A stretch of 64,000 nt of DNA from Bradysia coprophila (lineage: Eukaryota > Arthropoda > Insecta > Diptera > Sciaridae): positions 2,836,826 to 2,900,825 of the forward strand of contig NW_023503325.1 in assembly GCF_014529535.1 (NCBI RefSeq), read 5' to 3'. The notes beneath the pieces are model-generated. The model was not told where the DNA came from, did no database searches, and saw only the letters and a list, made by a program, of their open reading frames with translations. Positions 32,140-42,910 of the stretch are shown here, piece after piece (the first letter of the stretch is position 1; each line of letters starts with the position of its first letter). The translations under genes were made by a program, and so were the position numbers.

Positions 32140-33224
32140 GAACTTCACTAATCTCACAGTGCGGACATCGCAATAAGAATTTAGGATTGACGGTGACCGA
32201 ACTATTCAAATGATTGATTACGATATCGGATAAAGCGTTTATAAATATTTGATGATCATTCGGCGCCAATCTTTTAGAGTTATATTTCGATTAACGATCG
32301 TTGCGGATACTTGTTTTGTGCCACCGAGAATTGAAATACGACGGATTTCAATATCGATAACTAGATTGAAATGTCCAAAATTACAACACCCGTTTTCATG
32401 GCTTATTACAACACTCAAACCAGTGTTGAAATGAAATTCGTATGAGTTATTACAGCATTCGTTTAAAAAAAAATGCAAAGCAACGTGATCGATCAAATTC
32501 GAAGAGTGATTGTTTACAATGAAAATTCTGAATTTTTGTGCATTTGTCTATTTCAATTCTAGGTTGGCACAAAGCATGATGTGTTACACGTATTGTAATG
32601 AGATTTTTTCAGCACACGACCCAATTTTCCTTACTCGCTCCGCTCGTAAGGAAAACTTGGGTCTAGTGCTGAAAAAATCAACATTACAATACTTGTAACA
32701 CAACATACTATTATGTGAACATCACTCACCTCTTTGGCTAATTCATCACAGTATTCAATGTCAAGTTCATGCAACGTTTCAATGTGCTCGTTCACGAACG
32801 CTATCGGTACGAGTATAAAATTTTTCTGACCTTGTTTCACATAGCCCTGTTTTGGTCAAAGATTCAATAATAAATCGAAAAACGGTTGAACGTCTGACGA
32901 AAAAGACATACCTTCAGGGCATCGGTAAATGGCCATGGTAATGGACCGACTTTCGATTGCCACGCCAAGCTATATGGATTGCAATGTTTCAATTCATTCA
33001 TTACTAACTGAACGGAAGCACCAACTTCCGATGGATAAGCGTCTCCTCTGTTTACAGCCTGAAATTTAAAAAATTGTAGAATTAGGAAATAGAAAGTTTT
33101 CACCAGCTCCTCGGTCAGCGGATTTACATAACGAAAGCCAACATAATGTTTGTGTGGTGTTGTGTTCGGAGATAATTTATCTAGTTCCTTGCATAGCAGA
33201 TCACCCTGCAGATTCCATTTCAAT
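32140..33224 (-). pseudogene. Ferrochelatase pseudogene (partial duplicate)
   Basis: Same orientation as, and closely similar to, the intact gene at 42.9-44.7 kb. Pieces in gene order: exon 2 remainder (33224-33107), 14-15 bp of exon 3 (about 33106-33092) fused to it by a deletion that removes most of exons 2-3 and their intron, exon 4 (about 33059-32921, with 3- and 6-base in-frame losses), exon 5 (about 32851-32733, intact) and exon 6 (about 32285-32140). The exon 6 copy has lost 26 bp, shifting the frame before the iron-sulfur cysteines. Intron 5 is enlarged by about 390 bp of inserted DNA. The N-terminal exon is replaced by a Piwi fragment. It cannot make an active enzyme. Confidence 0.85.
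32581..32702. mobile_element. Hairpin element inside the pseudogene
   Basis: GTGTTACACGTATTGTAATG at the left pairs with CATTACAATACTTGTAACAC at the right. The inner arms CAGCACACGACCCAATTTTCC and GGAAAACTTGGGTCTAGTGCTG flank a CGCTCCGCTCG centre. A relative is at 47771-47862. The insertion plus flanking repeat DNA (about 32325-32711) separates pseudo-exons 5 and 6. Confidence 0.7.
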
Positions 33225-33539
33225 TGATTGACATCACGAATCGACAAGTAATACTTGTCCTTGTAGTATTGTCTAATAGAAGTGAGATAGCCAGGGCAGA
33301 GTTGCAACTGACGTTGAGGAATATCGACCTGATTTACGAAGAAAAGAAAAATGAATTGAAATGTAACTGAGCCGAATGGAGTGTTCCCACAAACGATCTT
33401 ACTTTTGCAACTGCGTCAAAAAAGTTTCTGCCAACCAATTGCAGCTTCAATGCTTCCATACTTCGCCGCAATATCAAATTCGACTGAATGTTTTGCGTTT
33501 GCATAATACTGCCATTCCCGCCGTTGCCACCACCACAAC
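33222..33539 (-). pseudogene. Piwi-subfamily Argonaute fragment joined to the ferrochelatase pseudogene
   Basis: Two exon-like pieces, 33539-33403 and 33328-33222, are separated by a GT/AG intron in phase 0. They read LILRRSMEALKLQLVGRNFF, then VDIPQRQLQLCPGYLTSIRQ and YYKDKYYLSIRDVNQ. This is the conserved stretch before the PAZ domain in Piwi-clade proteins (family pattern QLxGRNxFDxxAKVxIP...LxLWPGYxTSIRQ). Trp of the LWPGY motif is Cys here. At about 33222 the sequence switches to ferrochelatase exon 2 without a stop, so a chimeric frame of at least 147 codons (33307-32864) runs through the junction. The 5' remainder of Piwi, PAZ and PIWI domains are absent. A Gly-rich start (33539 side) may be intronic. 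Confidence 0.75.
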
Positions 33540-33639
33540 CTTGGATATAAAAAAACCCGGTACATTAATTGGACGAAGTGTGGTTTTTTAAGTTAGCTTG
33601 ATTATATAACAAAAGCTCACCTATAAATTCAATTATGGA

Positions 33640-34850
33640 ACGATCGAAATCTATCCTTGAATAGACACTAATGCCGTTTTTGCATCGTTGTCATTGTGAA
33701 AAATAACAAGACAATAGTCGCCGAGGCAGAATGTTTTTTCACAATTGTTGACATCACACGCGTTTAAAAAATTATTCAACTCTAATAAAGTGCAATGACC
33801 GTACCGACTAATTATTATTTTATTTGAGGTCCTTTCAACTATCGCGTTCAATTCGGTTAACGGCATTGCAATCTGAACTCGAAATGAGCTTTATTACGAA
33901 CATTATGAGTCTGTGGAAATTGTTATCGTCACTACCGCAAAAATCAGCGATAGCACTGCCTTCGAGTCGGTCTTTTGAGATACGAAATTTGAAAATCATT
34001 TGTTAGGAAATTAAATTTACTTTACTAGTGAGTGAATGTGGACTTTCGTTCACTAGTGAAAACCATAATATATATACCAGAATAAATTCAATTTCCTCTC
34101 CGTTTGCGTGACAGTTCTTTTGTTCTATTTTACAACTGTCATGTAGACGGAGGCTAAACGGAGTGCTCTTTTTAAGTGGAAACTATACTTTACTCATTGT
34201 GGAACGATAAAGTTAATCATTGTTCGAAAATTATACTGCCAACTTGAAGTATTATATACCTTTTCGATTTTTTTTAGATTGCAGAACTTCGTTGTGAATT
34301 ATTTGACTGAACGTGAAAACGGCGATTTTTATATCCCAGTCCGGTCCAGTTGTTGTATCGCTCATATTTCCGTCTCAAAATTCAAAAAATTAAATTCATA
34401 TTATAAAATCCGATATTCAACATTAGAAGAAAAGATTTACTTTTTGAACACAGCCAATAAACGAAGATTTTTTAAACAATATATTGCTGTAAATTTTGGG
34501 ATTAACTACGCTCAATCTACGATAAATGGACGGCATGATTAAGTATAGAAATGACATATGTATGCATTGTTTACACAGATAAAAAAGGATTCAAATTGGA
34601 AGGTCCAAGGAGATTACTTCGAAAAAGTATTTCTTAATGTATTGTATTTTCAATTGCAGCCAGGAACTGAAGAATTAGAATTCCATCAGGTATTAAAATT
34701 GCAGCTAAGCGATGATACTAGGCCCCACCACTTGGGAGGGTCAGGTCCATTGACTGGCATTTTTTTCTATAATTCCAGTCTTAGTTTTCTAACCATTTTT
34801 AAATGAGGTGGTGTTTTTGAGATCACAAAATTAAAGTCACATGAAAAGGT
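33640..34850. other. Region with small anonymous frames
   Basis: A minus-strand frame, 33866-33651, ends in DYCLVIFHNDNDAKTALVSI, faintly like an RNA-recognition motif, but is only 71 codons. A plus-strand frame 34279-34542 (87 codons) and another at 34558-34806 carry no known motif. An inverted repeat at about 34096-34163 (CTCTCCGTTTGCGTGACAGTT / AACTGTCATGTAGACGGAGG) sits between. Possibly remnants of the same rearranged locus. Confidence 0.35.
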
Positions 34851-34852
34851 GA

Positions 34853-35320
34853 CGTCTCTTTTATTTAGAAAACAGCAGTCATCACATGCTTCATTTTACT
34901 CAAATTTCACGCAAACATTGTCGTATATCCCAGATTACCAGTCCAATAAAAATCCAATGTTCGAATTTAACCACATGAATTATGATACTGGTCGAAAACA
35001 CTTAATATTTTCAAATCGGCGATTTTAGAAGTCTCTGAGAATTACTCGAGTTATCGTGTTATCAAGCAAGCAAGATTGTTCTAGACTTCTAGATTGTTGC
35101 AAAAATTTCGTGCCTAAAGTGCTCGGGCATTATCCCCTACGTGTTAAGTTATCACGATAACAAGGAAAAAGCGTGTTAGTATAATTTCTCCCATATCGTT
35201 GTTACAACATCACAAAATTATAGTCACATGAAAATTCAACGTCTCTTTTATTTAGAAAACAGCAGCCATCACATGCTTCATTTTACTCAAATTTAATTTA
35301 ATTTTCTGCAAAAACAAAAA
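34853..35320. repeat. Direct repeat and 152-bp-family units
   Basis: AAAACAGCAGTCATCACATG and its near-copy AAAACAGCAGCCATCACATG occur about 390 bp apart (near 34869 and 35261), each followed by CTTCATTTTACTCAAATTT. Between them lies ATTACTCGAGTTATCGTGTTATC, a diverged unit of the 18.9-kb tandem repeat. Confidence 0.6.
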
Positions 35321-36072
35321 GAGCTATGAGTTGCTGGCCCAGCGAGCGATGTTTTACTCTTTTGCTCTATACTGTCTCCTAAGATGACATGAATAATCCC
35401 CCAGTCTAATAAGATCCACAAGCATCCATTAACATCCAGTCCAACATCATCAATTAGAAGTTTATTCATTCCAACAATATCCGCTGTCCAATAACATCCA
35501 TTGGAAAAATTTCCAGGTGATTATGGCCGAGTGCAAAAGCGACGGTCTGAATATTGTGGAGTTCGATAGTATCCACTGTCGAATAGAATTCATTACAGTA
35601 ATATCCATTTCAATTTCGTCTAGTTGAATATAAATTACTGTCCGTTAACATCCATTTGAATATTGCCCATTTGAACAGCGACCAGTCCAATAACATCCTC
35701 TGTCTATTTTCGTCCATTCAAATATCATCCAATGTCCAACAAAATCCATCTCAAAAGCTTGCGCTCCAATATCATTCAGTTCAACAAAATCCACTGTCCA
35801 TTATTATCCGCTTTAAAAAAATCCACTCTAAAATCGTCCAGTCCAAAAAAATTCACTCCAGTCCAATAACATCCCACGTCCATTAACATCCACTTCAATA
35901 ATGTCCATTCCAATATCAAGCAGCACAGCTTCTTATCGCACAATTTAACATTTTCCGCTGTTTTATTTACAACCACTCATCCCAATAATGATATCAGTTC
36001 ATTTGGAAGTAATATTAGCACTACCATAAAATAGTTTGGTTTTTAGTTTGGAATAGCTATTTTGCTAACTAG

Positions 36073-36366
36073 TTAGTGATTTATCAGTGGTTGGACTAAG
36101 CCTAATCCGTCCTTTACTTCTATATACTCAGTGAAGAATATAACCTGAAGTGAATCACAGCGAGCTGGCGTTCCCCTTCTTCATTACACAGCTGAAATGC
36201 CTATCAAAATGGAGCTAAAAACAAAATAAAACAAAATAAAAACAAACAGAGTTTAGCACTCTTCCTTTACCCTGGACCCTGTGATTCACTTCAGGTTATA
36301 TTCTTCACTGAGTATATAGAAGTAAAGGACGGATTAGGCTTAGTCCAACCACTGATAAATCACTAA
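36073..36366. repeat. Inverted repeat nested in the FB-like element
   Basis: Arms 36073-36160 and 36289-36366 match over about 78 bp (TTATCAGTGGTTGGACTAAG and CTTAGTCCAACCACTGATAA). Confidence 0.75.
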
Positions 36367-36367
36367 C

Positions 36368-36800
36368 AAAATAATTTTATCTACTGTAAGTTGAAAATAT
36401 TCATAATTTTCAGCATGAATCTAGTTAGCAAAGACAGTCAATTTACGCACGAAAACTAGTTAGTAAATGGGCTTGTTTTGCGCACTCGTATCGGCAACAC
36501 ATCGTGTGCGCAAAACCCCATTTACTAACGTGTTAGCAACAAGGTTTTATCTACTGTTAGTTGAAATATTCATAATCTTCAAGCAAAACACATCAACACA
36601 AAATCCTACTACACATGATCGTAGTAGGATTCTGTCAATTGCGTGCGCATAAATTTATGTATTGGTTATATGCATAAGGTATATAACCAATATAGAAACT
36701 TATGCGCACGGAAATTTTCGTGCGTAAATTGACTGTCTTTGCTAACTAGATTCATGCTGAAAATTATGAATATTTTCAACTTACAGTAGATAAATTTAAT
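36368..36800. repeat. Second inverted repeat nested in the FB-like element
   Basis: Arms 36376-36455 and about 36714-36794 match (TTTATCTACTGTAAGTTGAA and its complement; TTAGCAAAGACAGTCAATTT and complement). The centre includes a smaller palindrome of the GCGCAAAACA type (near 36475 and 36513) and a relative of sequence at 47.6-47.7 kb. Confidence 0.7.
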
Positions 36801-38419
36801 TTAGACGTTCAATAAATATAGTTTTTCATTCATCAACAAAATAATTTGTTGAATTTCTAATGCGGAATATTTGATGTTACAGTTCTCCTAGGTGTATCCA
36901 AAAGTCTAAGCAATGTGTCTAAAAATCCATAATAAATATGACGAAATACAGTAGAAATAATAGAAATCTATTAGTTGTAATACAATGGGATTTTTTGATG
37001 TAAGGTCCCTGACCATGATGTGTGGTATTGTGACAATTTTTAACTTTGTACGTCGTTTTCTTGAAAGCCTTTGACATCCAGGAGTAATGGCTAACTTTAT
37101 TGTGAAGATTGAACAGTTGGCTTCGCAATTAATCAAACATTAATCGATATTTAAAGAATTTCTTTAACTAAGTTTAATTTTTCAATTGGATCGAGATTTG
37201 CGTTATGGTGTCCATGATTTGTGGTATTTTATATGAAATTCAATAGAGACCGATATTTATACCTCCTCTAAAGCGTCATACAAATTATACCGCCAATCAA
37301 AGTCCAAGAGAATCGTAATTTGCGGTATAATGTATTTTACATGTAAATTTACATAAGCAAATCATGATCATGTTTTCGCATCCGCTAATCATGGTCAGGG
37401 ACCTTACTTTGCCCAAGAAACGATTGGCTCTATTCGTGTAAGGAAAATCGAGCTGTTTCGATTCGAAGGTTCTTACACTATTCGTATTGAGTTGTTTCAA
37501 TCATCGCTACCATCGCTATGAAAGCACCGAAAGCACACACATCGGGTGTAAATAGTCCACAATAGTTTTACTACTTGTACCCGCCGGGTGCAAATAGTCA
37601 CTTCCTAAAAAGAAATTGAATAACTCTCTTGTCACTCCTTCCCTGTTAATGATGTATAATATTAAAGTGGATATTGTTGGACTGGGCAATATTGAACTGG
37701 ATTTATTTCTACAGTAGCATTTCGTATGCTTTTGAATTGGAAAATATTAAACCGATCGATATTAAATTGGAAATTATTGGACAGAGAATTTTGTTGTACC
37801 AGCAAATATTGAATAGGATTTTATTGGAACGGATGTTACTGGAAAGTGGGATCTATATGAACTTGACGGAATTGAACTAGGCGATCTTAAGTTGTATGAT
37901 ATTGGAATGGACATTATTGAAGTGGATGGTAATGGACGTGGGATGTTATTGGACTGGACGATTTGAGAGTGTTTTTTTTAAAGCGGATAATAATGGACAG
38001 TGGATTTTGTTGAACTGAATGATATTGGAGCGCAAGCTTTTGAGATGGATTTTGTTGGACATTGGATGATATTTGAATGGACGAAAATAGACAGAGGATG
38101 TTATTGGACTGGTCGCTGTTCAAATGGGCAATATTCAAATGGATGTTAATGATAGGTGGAAGTTATTGTAATCGATCTTTATGGACGGCTGGATGTTATT
38201 CAACTGGGGGATTATGCGAGTTACCGTCTCCTAAAAAGCGCTATGAGTGGAAGGTCCAGCGAGGTACGTTTAACTCCTAATATGAGTCTCCTATATAGTC
38301 TACTAAAAGCGCTGAAAAGGTGGCATATTTCTTGCCTACCTCTATTATTACGAGTTTTATTTTTTCAAGATCTTGAAAAAATAAAACTCGTGTTCACACT
38401 CGTTCAAACATTTTAGGAA

Positions 38420-38890
38420 TAAAAAAATTCTTTTAAGAATACGATTTAACGCAAAAATTGTCGTATATCCCACATGTTACTAGTCCAATTAAATTCCAAT
38501 GTTGCAAAAAAATTTGAAAATCGGGTAAAAATTACTCAAGTTATCGCGCGGTAACAAGAAAAAGCGTCTGTGTAGAATTTCTCCCATCGCGTTGTTCGAA
38601 CATTATCCATCTGCAAACTAAGCCTCAAGAGTTTCAATCTTCGTCGATTAAGACAAAATCTTTGAAATCTGATATCGGAATTATGGAAGTTATCGCGGTA
38701 ACAAGGAGAACTATCTCTATTGAGAATTACTCCCATCTCATTACCCCAATATTGCCCATTTACGAACCCAACCTCATGATTTTCATTCTCGGTCGCTTAA
38801 AACCAAAATTTTGAAAATCGGTTAAGTATTACTCGAGTTATCGAGTCCACAAGTGTACGGGCGTTTTCTGTATTTAACGTTTTTTGTCAA
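38420..38890. repeat. Diverged copies of the 152-bp repeat family
   Basis: Phrases such as ATTACTCAAGTTATCGCGCGG (38528), GAAGTTATCGCGGTAACAAGG (38689) and ATTACTCGAGTTATCGAGTCC (38828), with CCCATTTACGAACCCAACCT between, mark about three diverged units. A poly(T) run of 22 lies at 39058-39079. Confidence 0.6.
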
Positions 38891-39378
38891 TGTAGAACAT
38901 TTTCAAAATATCAAAGTGAACTTAGCGTTGCGGACATTAAAGGGTATTTTCTTTCAGTCAAGGGAATAATATAATACAAAGATATATTATTTCTCATTTA
39001 TGATTACAGTCCCTACTAATGATAACAGATGTCGAGTCGAGATGTCACGTCATGTGTTTTTTTTTTTTTTTTTTTTTTTGATTTTTGAACTAAGGTCTCG
39101 ATCGAGGTCTCGATAGATTAAAATGCAATCACTCTAGCGACTCTATGATCTGCTGTTAAATTAAAGTGAGTCTCAAATCAATTAAATTTTAATTCCCAAG
39201 ATGATTAAAAGATTAATATCTAGGTTGAAAATTCACTTTGCCGCCAAATATTGCATTTGTTTGGATGTTGTACAATGTAGAGCCATTCTGCACTACCGTA
39301 TCCTGCCGTATCGACAGAATGTTGTTGTTTACCTCTTTTTAAACCGCTTTTCCCTCTATCTGGAATAACATCCGAACC

Positions 39379-40791
39379 ATGAACGTTTCCATTGAATGCT
39401 TGTCACAATTGTTACCGGGACATCTGGTGAGACGTCTTCGGGAAGGTGAGAATGGACTAGTTAAATTTGACTACGAATTGCTGAGGTGTTCGTTTTCCAG
39501 CAAATTGCACTGGCACGACGTATTCGGTTCTTGCGACTACAGATGAAAAATTCAAAGAACTTAATTTTACGACATTGGAAGTGCTGGAAATACGAAATGC
39601 TGTTTCACAATTTGTAATGCCCCGTCATCAACCATTAACGAGTTGAGTGTAGCAATCAATTCACTTCCAAAGTCATTCATCTAAATCACAGCAATTGAAT
39701 TCAGGTGCAGAGTGCATAGCGATTGGAAAGTGGAAACGGATTACAAGTGGCTGCAGGGCTATCGATAGAATACTTGGCAACGGTATATCGACTGTTGGAA
39801 TAACTGAAATATGCGGAGAGGCTGGTAGTGGAAAGTCCCAGCTATGTTTGCAATTGGCTGTAACGGTTCAACTTCCCGAATATCTAGGTGGACTGGGACG
39901 AGGTAATTTTCAAGCAAATACAATGGGACAAGCTTAATACAAATTGTACGGTTCAGGTGCGGTTTATATCAGTACGGAATCTTCAGTGCCGGTATCAAGG
40001 ACCTTCGATATTGCTCAACATTTCAAGAAGCAGCACGGTGGTCAGGTGGATCACATCAATTTCAGCGACAACATTTTCATCAAGGAAGTGCTCACTGAGG
40101 TATTTGCAGAATAGTCAATTCCACGTGAAACTTTGGATCTGACATCAATCGATGATGTAGAATTTTCCCTTGAATTACAGTGATCCGATCAATTCGAAGT
40201 GTCTTGGATCGGCCAGAATGTTTGATAGGAAGCCATCTCGTTAAGCGACAAATTTTAATAGAATGATCTTTCGCAGACGGAGCTACTCGAATGTGTAAAT
40301 CATGGTCTACCAATTCTGATGAACCGTAGTCGCGTTGGCCTATTAATAATTGATTCGATTGGCGCAGTATTTCGGATCGCAAGTAATTATATCGCAAGAG
40401 CTGAACAAATGAGAGACTTGTGTGAGGCTCTACTCAAACTGTCCGAAAAACATCGTTGTGCTGTGGTATGCGTTAATCAGGTGATGACTATAAATGGCCG
40501 GGAAACGCACCAACTATCAGCTAACCGACTTTTTGTGTCTAGATGTCGGCTGTCATCAATAGTAAAACGTCCGCATCACCCGAAAATCAGAACGTTCCAT
40601 GTCTCGGTTTATTGTGGGCAAATTTGGTCACCACACGACTGCAAATTCATCACAACAGTAGGACGTTGGATGAAAATTCACAATCAACATTACAGCCGGT
40701 TCGGAAGATTAGAGTGATGTTCGCACCCGATCTGAGACAAGACTCGGCAGAATTCATAATTACATCGAACGGAGTTAATGATATCAAGTAA
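39379..40791 (+). CDS. RAD51 paralog of XRCC3 / spindle-B type, complete
   Basis: RecA-fold ATPase acting in homologous recombination; XRCC3-class proteins help RAD51 in double-strand-break repair and, in flies (spn-B), in meiotic repair in the germ line. Six exons: 39379-39445, 39501-39641, 39705-39902, 39957-40099, 40277-40480 and 40543-40791, all GT/AG and in phase, giving 333 residues (family about 340-346). Walker A is GEAGSGKSQ (about 107-115), preceded by GISTVGITEIC. AVYISTES follows in exon 4. Walker B is GLLIIDSIG (about 204-212). AEQMRDLCEALLKL and VVCVNQ follow in exon 5. The last exon reads LGLLWANLVTTRLQIH, then KIRVMFAPDL. A helix-hairpin-helix-like N-terminus is very short. 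AATAAA at 40902-40907 is about 110 bp past the stop. It lies between the ferrochelatase pseudogene and the intact ferrochelatase gene. Confidence 0.92.
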
Positions 40792-40909
40792 CGTAAGATC
40801 TGAAATAAGATTTTCTTCTTTCCACATTTTGTTTAAACATTTGGTTACCGTGTACCTTGTACCTTTTAGTGAATACTGTGATTGTACCTAACATGTTTTA
40901 GAATAAATA

Positions 40910-42125
40910 ATTAAATTAACCTGTCACAGACGGCAAATTAACAGTTTTACTGTTTACACTATTAGTTCATTTGAATATTTACATAGATTGATTGTTAGAA
41001 ATCTTTTACTTCATTTGTTTTGAACATGCTTTTTGCTATATAAGACCTCATCAGTCAGAGCTTGTCGTTTATTTTTCCTGTCGTTGTCGATAACAGATGA
41101 CAGCCGTTTGTAACAGGTTAAATTGAAGGTAATGTGACCTGACCTTGTTGTACTAACAAAGTTTCTCACACGTGAGACTAGGATAACACTAAAACTTATC
41201 AAAGATGACGTCGCCACTTCAGTGTTGCCAAAACGGTTTAAAATCATTGATAAATTTTACTTTTTGACCGACCCCCAAATGTCTGACGAGAACTCGAACC
41301 TGATTTCGACCGAAACCTGAACTAAGATTTCAGGTTCAACCGGAACATGACCTGAACCTGAAATTTTCGATTTCAAACCGAACTTGAACCGAACCTGAAT
41401 TGGTTCCACCCGAATCTGACCCGAACCCGAAATTGTTCGTGAAAATTTGTGATTACTGGAAAGTTTCAGGTCAAACCCGAAAGTAAAAGTTCGACTTAGA
41501 TAGTATGCAGATGCATACCAGTATACCAGTGGAAAAAATAGTTGGTTTTTTCTCCATCACTTATTCACTCGAATATATCTCGTTGGCTCTATTTTCAGCG
41601 ACACTCAACAAATGTATTACGAATTAGGTAATGAAAAGCATCCGAATTATCAAGTTCAAGTTTAATCTCTCTGCATTACTCATTGTTTTAAAAACAATCA
41701 TAAAGACACAGACGATTGTATTACCGTGATCTGTATACGTCACACCAATTATCTGTTTATGTAATGTGGAGAGACAGACTACAACGTGGTTTTGTTTGTT
41801 GACACAACGTTGTAAATATTTGAATGTTCATTTTGGGTTGGCTGAAAATGGAGTCTCGATTCTCCGAGATTATATGCGACATTAAATGTGTAAAATGTTG
41901 AGTAAAAATTTGTTCCTAACTATTTCACACAAATGTGTATGCCAATCGATAAAACTCCATAAAAGAAGCAAACCTAGCTGAATATGGCTCTTATTCTTTA
42001 AAAACAGTGGAGATATCAACATTTGAATGTGAAATCCCATACAAAAATTTAAAATATCGGATTCGTCCGCTTTTTTATACAGGGCTTTCTACCATACCAC
42101 TAAACGCGTGGATTATTTGTTTGAC
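40910..42125. other. Intergenic with a short ACCTGAA-type repeat
   Basis: From 41283 to about 41480 there are many overlapping variants of GAACCTGAA/ACCCGAAC, a degenerate short-period repeat. A weaker relative occurs near 16060-16130. No gene recognised. Confidence 0.45.
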
Positions 42126-42130
42126 GATTT

Positions 42131-42443
42131 TTGTTATCTAGCGCTAAAAGGGTAGCCCTAGTGCATATCTCGGTAACCGAACATCGTAAAAAATCTAAAT
42201 TGGTGGCAGAGTGAAGGTATTCGAACCAAATGTAGAATGGAATTGAAAAAAATGAAGTAATCGTTGGCGGGTTGAGCGTGCCTGACAAATTGTAAATTGG
42301 GAAATTTGTGATTTCCCTCAACCAGCCAACGAAAATTTTATTTTTCAATTCCACTCTTCATTTGGCGTCAATACCTTCATTTTGACACCAAATTAGATTT
42401 TCTACGATGTGCGGTTGTCATTCTAGCCCTTCTAGACAACAAA
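42131..42443. repeat. 313-bp foldback element
   Basis: TTGTTATCTAGCGCTAAAAGGG at the left pairs with CCCTTCTAGACAACAA at the right. The inner arms (GAATGGAATTGAAAAA and TTTTTCAATTCCACTC; CCAACG/CGTTGG) extend almost to the centre. Old, diverged MITE. Confidence 0.65.
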
Positions 42444-42526
42444 GGTCGTTGAATGAATGATTTACGTGTAGAGTGATGTAACAATTTGGCATAGGTTACA
42501 TGCCGTCGTCCTATGACAGACTCAAA

Positions 42527-42562
42527 GTTGCGCACTGCCGTTGCGCACTGCCGTTGCGCACT
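42527..42562. repeat. 13-bp tandem repeat
   Basis: GTTGCGCACTGCC occurs twice in full, followed by a third copy that breaks off after GTTGCGCACT. Confidence 0.8.
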
Positions 42563-42910
42563 GGTCTGTTAAAATGTTACCAAAACACCAAAAGCAAATT
42601 CTTTTTTGAACCTTTTGTAGTGGTTGCGAAGAATATTTTCCCTTCACGAAATGTGCGGCTACTTTTTCAACTACTTCAGGCAGGTGCTTCCACAGTGCAT
42701 GGATGAATGATTGTCTCTTAATGGAATTGCTAATTTGTAAAATTGTGCTGGACTAACGATTGTTGCTGCTGGACATCAAAACAACTGCCACAGTCTGAGA
42801 TTATTCAGTGCTATAATTACATAAATATTGTGTCCTACACCAAAAAAGTATAACAAAATTGCGTATAAATTCCATCATTTCGGCTGCATGCACCAGCTCT
42901 GCACCTTGCG

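Larger units (their letters stand above)
35371..38235. mobile_element. FB-like foldback element with arms made of short tandem repeats
   Basis: Left arm 35371-35910 and right arm about 37665-38235 are reverse complements (AATAATCCCCCAGT near the left end, ACTGGGGGATTAT near the right). Each arm consists of diverged 12-17-bp units of the type CCAATAACATCCA. In consequence the same anonymous frame (MNIAHLNSDQSNNIL) can be read from both arms. The structure recalls Drosophila FB transposons, whose arms are tandem arrays. The 1.75-kb centre carries two further nested inverted repeats and no transposase. Confidence 0.75.

Noticed and set aside
37914..38138. A conserved 75-codon protein, because the same frame occurs at 35656-35886
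   Set aside because: The identity comes from the inverted transposon arms; the sequence is a short-unit array with no domain.
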